Assembly (NCBI RefSeq): GCF_900103215.1
Contig: NZ_FNGV01000017.1
Location: 1 to 64,000 of the forward strand
From: Kriegella aquimaris
GTDB taxonomy: Bacteria; Bacteroidota; Bacteroidia; Flavobacteriales; Flavobacteriaceae
Reading direction: 5' to 3'
Length of the DNA: 64,000 nucleotides
Each line of letters opens with the position of its first letter. Position 1 is the first letter of the stretch. This document shows, piece by piece, positions 45,935 to 54,883 of this stretch. The translations under genes and the position numbers were made by a program. The notes beneath the pieces were generated by a model that had not been told where the DNA came from, did not search any database, and saw only the letters and a list, made by a program, of their open reading frames with translations.

Positions 45935-46522
45935 ATGTATAAAGTTTTTGTTAAAGAATCACCCCTCATTTTAACAAATGAATTATCAGAAATAGCAAAT
46001 AGCAAATACTTCCCGCTAAATGGAGATGCTATGAAAGAAGCTATTGATGCTCTGGCGAAGAACAAGCTGACCGAAGCTTATATTTACCACCCGAACCACG
46101 AGGAAATTCTTAAGAAATTTAGCAAAAAAATTCCTATTGAGGTTGCCGCAGGTGGTGTGGTCACTAACAAAGAGGGGAAAGTTCTTTTTATTTATAGAAA
46201 TGATAAATGGGATCTTCCGAAGGGTAAACTTGACAAAGGTGAAACCATTGAAGAGTGTGCCGTGCGAGAGGTCGAGGAAGAGACGGGTGTGAAGGGATTA
46301 AAAATCGAAAATTTTCTGAGTACCACGTACCATATCTTTAAAAGAAATGGTAAATACAAACTGAAACAGGTGCATTGGTATGCCATGAAGACTTCCTACG
46401 ATGGTAAATTAAAGGGGCAAAAAAGTGAAGGAATCGAAAAAGTGAAATGGAAAGGGCCTAAAAAAATCAAAAAAGCCCTTGAGAATTCATATACAAATAT
46501 TAAGACATTGTTTGGAGAGTGA
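45935..46522 (+). CDS. NUDIX hydrolase with N-terminal extension
   Basis: 195 residues from ATG 45935 (MYKVFVKESPLIL). The Nudix box spans 97-119: GKLDKGETIEE, then REVEEETGV, matching Gx5Ex7REUxEExGU. Residues 1-66 form an extra domain before the NUDIX fold. It hydrolyses a nucleoside-diphosphate-linked compound, unknown which. Divergent from pyrE with a 7-base gap, so each promoter must sit inside the neighbour's coding sequence. Confidence 0.9.
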   Translation: MYKVFVKESPLILTNELSEIANSKYFPLNGDAMKEAIDALAKNKLTEAYIYHPNHEEILKKFSKKIPIEVAAGGVVTNKEGKVLFIYRNDKWDLPKGKLDKGETIEECAVREVEEETGVKGLKIENFLSTTYHIFKRNGKYKLKQVHWYAMKTSYDGKLKGQKSEGIEKVKWKGPKKIKKALENSYTNIKTLFGE

Positions 46523-46532
46523 TATCATTGTG

Positions 46533-48281
46533 TTATTTCAAAATTCTATAGACCGGATACTGTAAGTGGGCCGGTTCGTAATATTTAGAATGAAGGTATA
46601 TCCAGTTTAATTGGGCGAACCAATCATTATTGAAGGCAGGCTCCAAGGCTTTTTTTTCTTCGAAGGAGTCTTTTAAGAAGGAATTGTTTTCCAAGATTTC
46701 GGCGGCCAAATCTTCAAACACATAAGGGGAAAAACCTTCCTTTTGCTGTAAAATTGCATCAAAAAAATTCCAATTGAAAAAAGAGTCCTTGGTTGCCGGC
46801 TCCATAGTTTCCAGTAAATAGCGTATACCACTTTGGTCAGTTGGAACTACAATAGCACCTTTTGAAAATGTAATTTTCTTTAAACTACCAACGACTTTGG
46901 TATTGTCATGTAAATAATGGCCTTCATAAGGATGTTGAGAGGTTTTGTAATCGAGAATTTTGTACGATTCAACCATTAGTGAAGTATCTTGCTTGATGAC
47001 CGAATATTTGATATGATTTAACTGTAGTCGTGAAATTACCTGCTCCCAACCTTTCTTGATAATATATGCCTTTGGAATTTTTACCGAATCTAAGGGCTTA
47101 AAATAATTTTGATAGGGTACTGGTTTTGTAAAAGGCCTTTTACGATTATATTTTAATCTGTTCAAGCCGGTTACCTTACTAATTATCGTGTCAGCTTCGA
47201 AACCTTTAAAATTTAGAATGGTCGTTTTTGAAGAATCTATACCCCATTTGGTTGGATAATATGTCCAATTCTTATGTCTTGTTTTTGCCTTGGTTCGTAA
47301 AGCCTTTATTCTGGTACCGTCTTTCTCTGCTATGTCGATTATTTTGTTTAGAAGCGCGTAAGTCCCGCGCACTCTTTTATTATAGGGTTTCAACATATGG
47401 GTCTCGACCATCATGCCAAAAGTGTTCCAAAGTGCGGCATAACCGGTGGAATATCGAGGATGGTCAATAAATTGTGAGAAGCCCCCTTCTGGAACTTTAT
47501 TGAACACATTGACATAAGGGGTAATCGGCCAACCGTCTTTTTGCAGTGTGTTTTCAAGGGCGGGCATCATTTCTTTATGTATATAGGCTCCCAACTCACC
47601 ACCCAATTTATTATGTTGCGTAAAAAGATGGGTCAAGGTATACTGATAGTCGGCGCCGTTGCTCACATGATTATCAATAAAAACATCAGGATCTACCATG
47701 TGAAAAATTTCCGTAAATGTGCGACTGTTTTTTGTGTCGTTTTTTATGAAGTCCCTATTGAGGTCATAATTTGTCGCATTGCCCCTAAAGCCATAAGATT
47801 TTGGGCCATTTTGGTTGACACGGCTCGTGCTGTTCCTGTTTAGGGCTCCTCCTACATTGTAAATAGGAATGGTGACAATGGTGGTGTTTTTGGGCGGATT
47901 GAGTTTTCCAAGGGCGAAATCTCGATATAGTAGCATGGTGGCATCTATGCCATCGCTTTCTCCAGGATGTATGCCGTTATTAATAAAAACAATGGTTTTA
48001 TTTTTTTTCAATTTTTGAAAATTGAAATTGCCATCGGGATTATAGGTTACCATGTGTAGTGGATAGCCGCTGTCTGTTTCTCCTATAGTTTGAATGTTAA
48101 TGGCAGAGAATTCTTTGGCCAATTTTATATAGAAATCGATAGCTTGAAGATAAGTTGTGGTTTCTGTACTGTCAGATTGCTCAAAAGGAGTTGGGAAACC
48201 AGCTGTTGTGTGGGTTTTCTTGCTTTCGCATGAAATTATCGATAAAATGAATATGGTAAATGCGAATATCCTTATTTTCAT
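46533..48281 (-). CDS. M14-family zinc carboxypeptidase, lipoprotein
   Basis: 582 residues. A lipobox (SIISC) places the lipidated Cys at 18. Zinc ligands are His105 and Glu108 (IHPGESDG) and His205 (FIDNHVSNGAD). The substrate-binding NYDLNRDF and the NRNSTSRVNQNGP segment are in their usual places. Predicted to remove C-terminal residues from peptides, anchored in the periplasm or outer membrane. The ~250-residue region beyond the peptidase domain is an extra beta-rich part. Convergent with the NUDIX gene, 10 bases apart. Confidence 0.9.
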   Translation of the reverse strand: MKIRIFAFTIFILSIISCESKKTHTTAGFPTPFEQSDSTETTTYLQAIDFYIKLAKEFSAINIQTIGETDSGYPLHMVTYNPDGNFNFQKLKKNKTIVFINNGIHPGESDGIDATMLLYRDFALGKLNPPKNTTIVTIPIYNVGGALNRNSTSRVNQNGPKSYGFRGNATNYDLNRDFIKNDTKNSRTFTEIFHMVDPDVFIDNHVSNGADYQYTLTHLFTQHNKLGGELGAYIHKEMMPALENTLQKDGWPITPYVNVFNKVPEGGFSQFIDHPRYSTGYAALWNTFGMMVETHMLKPYNKRVRGTYALLNKIIDIAEKDGTRIKALRTKAKTRHKNWTYYPTKWGIDSSKTTILNFKGFEADTIISKVTGLNRLKYNRKRPFTKPVPYQNYFKPLDSVKIPKAYIIKKGWEQVISRLQLNHIKYSVIKQDTSLMVESYKILDYKTSQHPYEGHYLHDNTKVVGSLKKITFSKGAIVVPTDQSGIRYLLETMEPATKDSFFNWNFFDAILQQKEGFSPYVFEDLAAEILENNSFLKDSFEEKKALEPAFNNDWFAQLNWIYLHSKYYEPAHLQYPVYRILK

Positions 48282-48319
48282 TTTTGATAGACTGAACCGT
48301 AGAGCGGCATAAAAATAGT

Positions 48320-48350
48320 AAGCCTAAAAAGGTCTTCATCCCTTAGGCTT
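48320..48350 (-). terminator. Possible terminator after the response regulator gene
   Basis: AAGCCTAA at 48320-48327 pairs with TTAGGCTT at 48343-48350 around a 15-base loop, with a loose T-rich tail on the minus strand. The 8-bp stem and long loop make it a modest candidate. Confidence 0.4.
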
Positions 48351-48427
48351 TATTAAGCTTTAGTCGCTTCTATTTTTTTGTTACTCCCTTTTTCTATCGT
48401 AAAACTAAGAAAAATGATCTTCAGAAC

Positions 48428-48832
48428 TTAAGCAATTTTGGTTATTTCGAAGAGATCTTGTTTTTGAAGAGGTTTGTAATTGAAGGTAATGTTATGGGTG
48501 GTTTTAAGTTTGTAATATTCCCATTTGGCCCGGTCTGCCGGGTCGATTGATGATGTTATAATATTTATTCTGGCCCTGTTGGATGCTGGTAGGGTAATGA
48601 ATTCGTCTAAAAATTGCCAACCATCTATAATGGGCATATTGATATCCAAGAAAATAACCTCTGGAACCTGTTGAGTTGTTTCCAATTTATTTTTTATACC
48701 GTCCAGGGCTAGTTTTCCGTTGCTATACGTATCGATAGAATCACAATCTGAAACCGATTTTAACATTTTTTTTATTCCAAAAACTGTTATTGGGTCGTCA
48801 TCTATAATACAGATGAGATTAATTTTTTTCAT
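48428..48832 (-). CDS. Single-domain response regulator
   Basis: 134 residues from ATG 48832, a receiver domain without an output domain. Acidic pocket DDD at 11-13, phospho-acceptor Asp63 (VIFLDINMPIIDGWQFL), the conserved Thr/Ser (NIITSS) and the Lys in the last block (NYKPLQ). The start overlaps the kinase stop by 14 bases, so kinase and regulator are coupled. With no output domain it must act by protein contact. Confidence 0.9.
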   Translation of the reverse strand: MKKINLICIIDDDPITVFGIKKMLKSVSDCDSIDTYSNGKLALDGIKNKLETTQQVPEVIFLDINMPIIDGWQFLDEFITLPASNRARINIITSSIDPADRAKWEYYKLKTTHNITFNYKPLQKQDLFEITKIA

Positions 48833-50666
48833 TAAAATAGATATTAAAAATAGTTCCTTTTCCGACTTCACTACAGACCATAACTTTTCCTCCCATTGCT
48901 TCGATTTGATTCTTGGCAATGTAAAGACCCATACCTTTAGCATCTTTATTAGTATGAAAGGTTTTATACATTCCAAAAAGTTTACTGCCGTACTTCTTCA
49001 AATCGATTCCTAAACCATTGTCTTCGATACTTACGATTGTGTAGCCATTTTTACTTGTTGAAGATAATTTTATGATGGGCTTTCTTTCAGGTGAACTATA
49101 CTTTACTGCATTGGTTATAAAGTTCATGAATATGCTTTCAATATATGCCGGAATAGCTTGAATTGACACATCGTCAGAAATGGAATTGATAATTTTGGCA
49201 TCGTAATTTTTAAGGAATACAGATAAGTTCTGCTCGATAGCAGTGAGCTTATTATTGATATTTACCGGTTCCTTTTCAAGATTGACATTGCTACTTATGG
49301 CAACCACTTCATTTAGATTTTCCAATGTTTCCAATAAATTGTCGGAAGCATGTGTGAGCATTCCGATAATCGTCTCCTTTTCGCTTTCATCATTTTCTTC
49401 GACCAAAAAGTCTAAGAGCATTGAAAAGTTGGCGGTATGAGACCTTAGGTTATGGGAAACGATATGGGCAAAATTTATTAACTTTTTGTTCTGAAGCGAG
49501 GTTACATTGATCAGGTTTTTTAGTTCTTCCTCCTTTTGTTTTATATTGGAGATATCGAGGCTAAAACCAATAATTCCTATAACTTCATCAACGTCGTTCA
49601 TTAACGGAATTTTTGAAGTAAGAAAAGTAATAGATTTGCCATCCTTTCGGGTCACTACTTTCTCTTGGTCAAGAATAGGTTTTAAGGTGGTCATTACATA
49701 ACGATCTTCTTCTTGGCTGCGTAGGGCCGAATTTTCATCCATAAAGTCGAAGTCATCTTTCCCTATAATATCTTTCTCATGTTCTACACCGCAGAATTTA
49801 AGTTCGTGTTTGTTGACCAAAACTTTTCTAGATTGAATATCCTTCATAAAAACATTCAAAGGAAGGTTGTCTATCAAGGTCCTTAATAATTGTTGGCTTT
49901 CTTTTGTCTTAATCTCAGAAACGACATGTTCATTAATATTTTGAAACGTGCCGATAAGGCCAATGAACTTGTTATTGTTGAACAAGGGCCTCCCTGCAGC
50001 GATTACCCACTTATCGTTACCTTTTGCTGTTGTTATCTGTAATTTTTCTTTCCATGGGGTGCCGTCTCTCATGGCCCTATCAACTGCCATTGATATCGTA
50101 TTTCTACTATATCCTATTTTATAAAAATTTATTCCATTTTCAATGTTGGGCTCAAAGTCAGGGGCGGCCTCATGTATGGCCCTCGTACGTTCGCACCAAT
50201 TAATTTTGTCTTGAACGGCGTCATATTCCCAACAGCCGATATTTCCATTCTCTGAAATTTCATCGAGAAGTAGCTCTCGTTTTTCAAGTTGAAGTTCAGT
50301 TTGTTTTAAATGCGTAATGTCTTCTGATTGAATAATGGCCCCAATAATATTTTCATCATCATCATACCAAGTTGAGTAAGTCCACTCGTATTGTTTCTCA
50401 GAGGCTAGAAAAAGGCTACGTTCAATTATAGATTTCTGCTTCTCACCTTGAAGGCAGGCCTTCAACGCTTGTCTACCCTCTTTGCTTGTTCTGCTCAGAA
50501 GTGTGAATATTTTTTTTCCAGATAAAATTTGGTCTGAAAAATTAAACTCTTCCAACCATTTATCAGAAACATAGACAATCTCTGACCTCATATTTACAAA
50601 GACAGTTGCTTTCGGCAACTGTTTTATAAGGTAGCTAATAGTCGATATTTGAGATCCCTTTAACAT
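48819..50666 (-). CDS. PAS-domain sensor histidine kinase
   Basis: 615 residues with no membrane helix. There are three PAS/PAC-like domains (about 10-120, 130-250 and 260-375). The His-phosphorylation site is His405 (AHIVSHNLRSHTANFSMLL), the LRSH variant common in Bacteroidota. The ATPase domain has NFITNAVKYS, EDNGLGID and GMGLYIAKNQIEAMGG. Cytosolic sensing is implied, and PAS ligands such as redox or gas cofactors are possible but unproven. Operon with the response regulator gene. Confidence 0.92.
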   Translation of the reverse strand: MLKGSQISTISYLIKQLPKATVFVNMRSEIVYVSDKWLEEFNFSDQILSGKKIFTLLSRTSKEGRQALKACLQGEKQKSIIERSLFLASEKQYEWTYSTWYDDDENIIGAIIQSEDITHLKQTELQLEKRELLLDEISENGNIGCWEYDAVQDKINWCERTRAIHEAAPDFEPNIENGINFYKIGYSRNTISMAVDRAMRDGTPWKEKLQITTAKGNDKWVIAAGRPLFNNNKFIGLIGTFQNINEHVVSEIKTKESQQLLRTLIDNLPLNVFMKDIQSRKVLVNKHELKFCGVEHEKDIIGKDDFDFMDENSALRSQEEDRYVMTTLKPILDQEKVVTRKDGKSITFLTSKIPLMNDVDEVIGIIGFSLDISNIKQKEEELKNLINVTSLQNKKLINFAHIVSHNLRSHTANFSMLLDFLVEENDESEKETIIGMLTHASDNLLETLENLNEVVAISSNVNLEKEPVNINNKLTAIEQNLSVFLKNYDAKIINSISDDVSIQAIPAYIESIFMNFITNAVKYSSPERKPIIKLSSTSKNGYTIVSIEDNGLGIDLKKYGSKLFGMYKTFHTNKDAKGMGLYIAKNQIEAMGGKVMVCSEVGKGTIFNIYFNEKN

Positions 50667-50951
50667 TAAAGATGTAATTTCCTACGAATATAAAATGATT
50701 TTTTAACAAAGCTGAAGGTTTGTTGTGAATCAAGCCCTACACGTTGTGAATTGTGTATATTGGACATTTATAAAAGAATATTGATAAATTTGTAAGGAAT
50801 ATTAACCTTAATAAAAATGCTATCTCCTATTATTTTCTTTGTCTTAAGGGATGAAAAGTGCGTGGACAAATTTTGAAAAACAAAATAATCTTGACCCTAA
50901 CTATCGAATACCGAATGTTATAGATATATTTTGAATCGGGTTCTTTTATTA

Positions 50952-51404
50952 CTAAACTTTAACAGAATCGGGTACCAATTCGGTGTAATCGCCTCCGTTG
51001 CGTATAACATCACGCACAATGGAAGAACTTATGTAAGATTTCCCTGACGAAGTTAAAAGAAAAACGGTTTCTATTTCCGATAACTTTCGATTGGTATGAG
51101 CTATAGCTTTTTCAAATTCGAAATCACCAGGGTTGCGTAGTCCTCTAAGAATAAAATTGGAATTTGTTTGCCTACAAAAATCGATGGTAAGTCCTTTGTA
51201 GGTTTTGACCGTTATTTTAGGTTCTCCTTCAAACGCCTTTTCAATAAAACCCATTCGTTCTTCTAAGGTGAACATATATTTCTTATCGGCATTGATACCT
51301 ATAGCAATAATGAGCTCATCAAAGAGGGTGATGCCTCGTTGTATTATGTCAAAATGACCTAAAGTAATAGGGTCGAAAGAACCTGGAAAAACGGCACGGC
51401 GCAT
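50952..51404 (-). CDS. coaD: Phosphopantetheine adenylyltransferase
   Basis: 150 residues. The nucleotidyltransferase motif is AVFPGSFDPITLGHFDII, with FILRGLRNPGDFEFE and the YISSSIVRDV ending. It makes dephospho-CoA from 4'-phosphopantetheine and ATP. It follows ddl by 33 bases on the same strand. Downstream it is isolated by a long AT-rich gap to the kinase gene. Confidence 0.95.
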   Translation of the reverse strand: MRRAVFPGSFDPITLGHFDIIQRGITLFDELIIAIGINADKKYMFTLEERMGFIEKAFEGEPKITVKTYKGLTIDFCRQTNSNFILRGLRNPGDFEFEKAIAHTNRKLSEIETVFLLTSSGKSYISSSIVRDVIRNGGDYTELVPDSVKV

Positions 51405-51437
51405 AGTGATTTTTTTTGTTGGTCTAAGTTACCTAAT

Positions 51438-52412
51438 TTAGGCTAAAGCTTCTTCGATGGCGCTTTCAAACAATTCTGAAAGACTAATACCGGCCACATG
51501 TGCTTGTTGTGGCAATATGCTTTCTATCGTCAGGCCTGGTGTCGTATTTACTTCGAGCATGTAGGGCTCGTCGTCTATAAAAATGAATTCACTTCTAGAA
51601 AAGCCCTTCATTTTTAAGATATTATATATTCGAGCGGCAGTTTCCGTTACTCTTCGTTCTTGAAGAGGTGTTATCCTTGCTGGCGTGATTTCTTGTGATT
51701 TTCCTTCATATTTGGCCTCATAATCAAAAAAGTCATTTTCTGAAACAATTTCGGTAATGGGAAGAACTTTGGTCTCCCCTTTATATGTAATGACACCAAC
51801 GGACACTTCAACCCCGTCGAGAAAGCTTTCGATCAATATCTCTTCATCTTCTTTAAATGCCTTTTCAATTCCCTCTTCCAACTTACCCTTCTCGTAGACT
51901 TTTGAGATGCCGAAACTACTTCCCGCTTTATTGGCCTTAACAAAACAGGGAAGCCCTACTTTTTCAACAATGGCATCCACATCTATTTCATCGCCGAGGT
52001 TAAGGAAATATGATGATGCCGATTTAATGCCATAAGGTTTTAAAACGCTTAAAAGATCACGCTTGTTAAAGGTCAGTGCGGCTTGGTAATAATCACAGGA
52101 AGTCTGAGGTATACCTAGCAATTGAAAATAAGCCTGTAGCAGACCATCTTCGCCTGGCGAACCATGAATGGCATTGAAAACACAGTCAAATAAAATGGTT
52201 TTACTATCCATTTTTATCGAAAAATCATGTCTATTTACGTTATGTTCTTCGTTATTTTCATCTACATAAACCCATTTCTCCTTAAAAATATGTATTCTAT
52301 ATAGGTTGAACTTTTTTTTATCAAGGTAGTTGTACACCACATTTCCACTTTTTAGCGAAATTAGGTATTCACTTGAATGTCCACCCATGATAATGGCAAT
52401 ATTAGTTTTCAT
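51438..52412 (-). CDS. ddl: D-alanine--D-alanine ligase
   Basis: 324 residues, ATP-grasp fold. It begins NIAIIMGGHSSEYLISLKSG. HGSPGEDGLLQAYFQLLGIP carries catalytic residues, then KANKAGSSFGISK, and LEVNTTPGLT with the metal-binding Asn. It makes the D-Ala-D-Ala dipeptide for peptidoglycan. It forms an operon with coaD and diverges from the PASTA gene. Confidence 0.95.
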   Translation of the reverse strand: MKTNIAIIMGGHSSEYLISLKSGNVVYNYLDKKKFNLYRIHIFKEKWVYVDENNEEHNVNRHDFSIKMDSKTILFDCVFNAIHGSPGEDGLLQAYFQLLGIPQTSCDYYQAALTFNKRDLLSVLKPYGIKSASSYFLNLGDEIDVDAIVEKVGLPCFVKANKAGSSFGISKVYEKGKLEEGIEKAFKEDEEILIESFLDGVEVSVGVITYKGETKVLPITEIVSENDFFDYEAKYEGKSQEITPARITPLQERRVTETAARIYNILKMKGFSRSEFIFIDDEPYMLEVNTTPGLTIESILPQQAHVAGISLSELFESAIEEALA

Positions 52413-52485
52413 ACGGTCGTTATATTATGTAGCCTACATAAATATTATGGGAGGCCCAAAGTACAGAAAAAAGCAATCGGTTTGT

Positions 52486-52493
52486 TATATTTG
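52486..52493 (+). promoter_or_regulatory. Candidate -7 box for the PASTA/rluD transcript
   Basis: TATATTTG fits TAnnTTTG and lies 18 bases before the ATG at 52512. No good -33 element is visible. It sits in the 99-base gap between divergent ddl and the PASTA gene. Confidence 0.35.
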
Positions 52494-52511
52494 TCAGGTC
52501 AAAAGTAATCA

Positions 52512-53099
52512 ATGAGAAAATTTTTAAACTTTTTAAGGAGCAAGACTTTTTTGATACAACTCGGCCTAGCCTTGTTGGTATTGATAGTTTTAGTTTTTTT
52601 AGTACTACGTTGGTTGAATAATACAACCAATCATGGCGAGTTCGTCGAGGTGCCCGATTTTTCAAAAATGTCGGTAATGGATATGCGAAAGTCTGTTGAA
52701 GAAAGTAATTTACGTTATGAGGTACTCGATTCGGCAAACTATAATCCTGATTATCCTCGATTTTCGATAATTGAGCAAAACCCTAAAGCTGGTGAAAAGG
52801 TCAAGGAGAATAGAATGATTTACTTTACGGTCAATCCTTCCGGTTATAAAAAGGTAACCGTTCCCCAGATTATTCAGGTTACACAACGTAATGCGGCCTC
52901 AATGCTAAGGGCCGTGGGCCTAGATGTTGAAAAGGTATCGTATAGGGATGAATTAGGAAAAGATATGGTATACTTCATAAAATATAAAGGGAAACAGATC
53001 AAACCCGGTGATAAATTACCAAAAACTTCGAAGATCGAGCTTGTCTGTGGAAACGGAAATATTACTGAGCAGGCACGTATCAATGCAGAATCAAACTAA
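52512..53099 (+). CDS. PASTA domain membrane protein
   Basis: 195 residues. One N-terminal membrane helix (about 14-35) precedes two PASTA repeats: FVEVPDFSKMSVMDMRKSVE to VKENRMIYFTVN (40-110), and VTVPQIIQVTQRNAASMLRA to IELVCGN (112-182). PASTA domains bind cell-wall fragments or beta-lactams in other bacteria. There is no kinase or penicillin-binding domain. Next to ddl (divergent) and 3 bases before rluD, an arrangement typical of Flavobacteriia. Confidence 0.88.
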   Translation: MRKFLNFLRSKTFLIQLGLALLVLIVLVFLVLRWLNNTTNHGEFVEVPDFSKMSVMDMRKSVEESNLRYEVLDSANYNPDYPRFSIIEQNPKAGEKVKENRMIYFTVNPSGYKKVTVPQIIQVTQRNAASMLRAVGLDVEKVSYRDELGKDMVYFIKYKGKQIKPGDKLPKTSKIELVCGNGNITEQARINAESN

Positions 53100-53102
53100 G
53101 TT

Positions 53103-54128
53103 ATGGGGCCACAAGAAGACCCTGAACTAAGGGAAGATGAGCTGTTCGAGCATCATAGATTTGTAGCTTCAAAAGGACAAGACCCACTTCGTGTGGATAA
53201 GTTTCTGATGAACTTTATCGAAAATGCTACACGTAACAAAATTCAGCAAGCTGCGAAAAACGGCCATATTTGGGTAAACGATACCATAGTAAAACAGAAT
53301 TATAAGGTAAAGGCGGGAGATGAGGTAAAAGTGCTTTTTGAGCACCCACCACATGAGAATTTACTGGTCCCTGAAAATATTCCCTTGAATATTGTCTATG
53401 AAGATGATGTTCTTTTGGTGGTGAACAAACCTGCTGGTATGGTAGTGCATCCGGGCCATGGTAATTATTCGGGTACGTTGATTAATGCCTTGATTTATCA
53501 CTTCGACAACTTACCCGTGAATAGCAATGAACGCCCAGGACTTGTTCATCGTATAGATAAAGATACTTCTGGTCTTCTAGTAGTCGCTAAAACTGAGGCG
53601 GCAATGACACATTTGGCCAAACAATTTTTTGATAAGACTTCGGAACGTGAATATGTGGCGCTGGTATGGGGTAATATGGAGGAAGAAGAGGGAACGGTAG
53701 AAGGGCATATTGGCCGCAATCCTAAGAATCGATTACAAATGTACGTTTTCGAAGATGGGGAACAGGGAAAAGAAGCGGTGACCCACTATAAGGTGTTGGA
53801 GCGTTTGGGCTATATTACGATGGTTTCCTGTAAACTTGAAACAGGTAGAACACATCAAATAAGGGTACATATGAAGCACATTGGCCATACCCTTTTTAAT
53901 GATGAGCGCTATGGAGGTGATAGAATCCTAAAGGGAACTAGCTTTACCAAATACAAGCAATTTGTCGATAATGCCTTTAAGGTCTTGCCACGACAGGCCC
54001 TGCATGCCAAGACATTGGGCTTTGTTCATCCCGTATCGGGGAAGGCTATGCGTTTCGATTCTGAAATCCCAAAAGATATGGTAGACTGTATTGATAAATG
54101 GCGTCATTATGCCAAGCACAAAGAGTAA
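53103..54128 (+). CDS. rluD: RluD-type 23S rRNA pseudouridine synthase
   Basis: 341 residues. An S4-like RNA-binding domain (about 28-85: LRVDKFLMNFIENATRNKIQ) precedes the synthase. Catalytic Asp152 lies in GLVHRIDKDTSGLLVVAKT. It modifies uridines in the large ribosomal subunit, probably in helix 69 by analogy with RluD; exact sites cannot be set. Operon with the PASTA gene (3-base gap). Confidence 0.93.
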   Translation: MGPQEDPELREDELFEHHRFVASKGQDPLRVDKFLMNFIENATRNKIQQAAKNGHIWVNDTIVKQNYKVKAGDEVKVLFEHPPHENLLVPENIPLNIVYEDDVLLVVNKPAGMVVHPGHGNYSGTLINALIYHFDNLPVNSNERPGLVHRIDKDTSGLLVVAKTEAAMTHLAKQFFDKTSEREYVALVWGNMEEEEGTVEGHIGRNPKNRLQMYVFEDGEQGKEAVTHYKVLERLGYITMVSCKLETGRTHQIRVHMKHIGHTLFNDERYGGDRILKGTSFTKYKQFVDNAFKVLPRQALHAKTLGFVHPVSGKAMRFDSEIPKDMVDCIDKWRHYAKHKE

Positions 54129-54389
54129 TTGACTACCAAAAAAGATTAAGTCATTCGTAAGTAAATTCCTTAAGTAATTTTTATTCTTATCAACCTTTCT
54201 ACTTGCTAAACACGTAAAATGGTAGCATCTTTTACTGCCACTGTTTGTGCCTTAAAAAACAATTTCCATATTTTATATGAAATGGTTTCATGGTGTAAAC
54301 TTATAATACTTCAAGATTGAATATTATAGGTTGACATACTGTTGTCATATTGCCCTCGTATTTTTAGGTCAGTTTTAAAAATATAGATT

Positions 54390-54851
54390 ATGGAAAAAAT
54401 TAATATCGAACCGTTCAAGGTTATCGGAATTTCGATGACAACCTCCAATGAACGGGTTCAGAAGACTCAAGATATCGCAAAGCTTTGGGGGCATTTTATA
54501 GCGGAGAAAATCTCAGAAAAAATCCCCAATAAAATTGATAATAGTATCTTGTCAATCTATACACACTACGAAAGCGATCACCAAGGGATTTATGACACGA
54601 TTTTGGGTTGTAGGGTGAGCACTTTGAATGTTGTTCCCGATGGTATGGTCGGTGAAAGTTTCGGTGGCGGAGCCTATATGAGATTTGTTTCCAAGGGTGA
54701 TTTCACAAAAGGAGCGGTTTATAATACTTGGACCGAAATATGGAATTCACCTTTGCATCGAATATATTCAGCCGATTTTGAAGTTTATGGCGAAAAATCA
54801 AAAGACCCGACGAGTGCAGAAATCGATATTTTTGTTGCAGTAGGGATATAA
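54390..54851 (+). CDS. GyrI-like/AraC effector-binding domain protein
   Basis: 153 residues, a stand-alone GyrI-like domain: FKVIGISMTTSNERVQKTQD at the start, SIYTHYESDHQGIYDTILGC in the middle, and IYSADFEVYGEKSKDPTSAEIDIFVAV at the end with the conserved Glu. Such domains bind small hydrophobic molecules or gyrase. No DNA-binding domain is present. It precedes the large secreted protein gene by 32 bases on the same strand; the 261 bases upstream show no gene. Confidence 0.85.
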   Translation: MEKINIEPFKVIGISMTTSNERVQKTQDIAKLWGHFIAEKISEKIPNKIDNSILSIYTHYESDHQGIYDTILGCRVSTLNVVPDGMVGESFGGGAYMRFVSKGDFTKGAVYNTWTEIWNSPLHRIYSADFEVYGEKSKDPTSAEIDIFVAVGI

Positions 54852-54883
54852 TAATTGAAATCAATTCTAAAGCTGTCAAGTCA

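Noticed and set aside
50667-50951. 285-base gap before coaD
   Set aside because: Only an imperfect TATATTCG box and a 19-codon frame are visible; nothing worth calling.
54129-54389. 261-base gap before the GyrI-like gene
   Set aside because: TATTTTTA is one base off the -7 consensus and no -33 is seen; no gene or stable structure is present.
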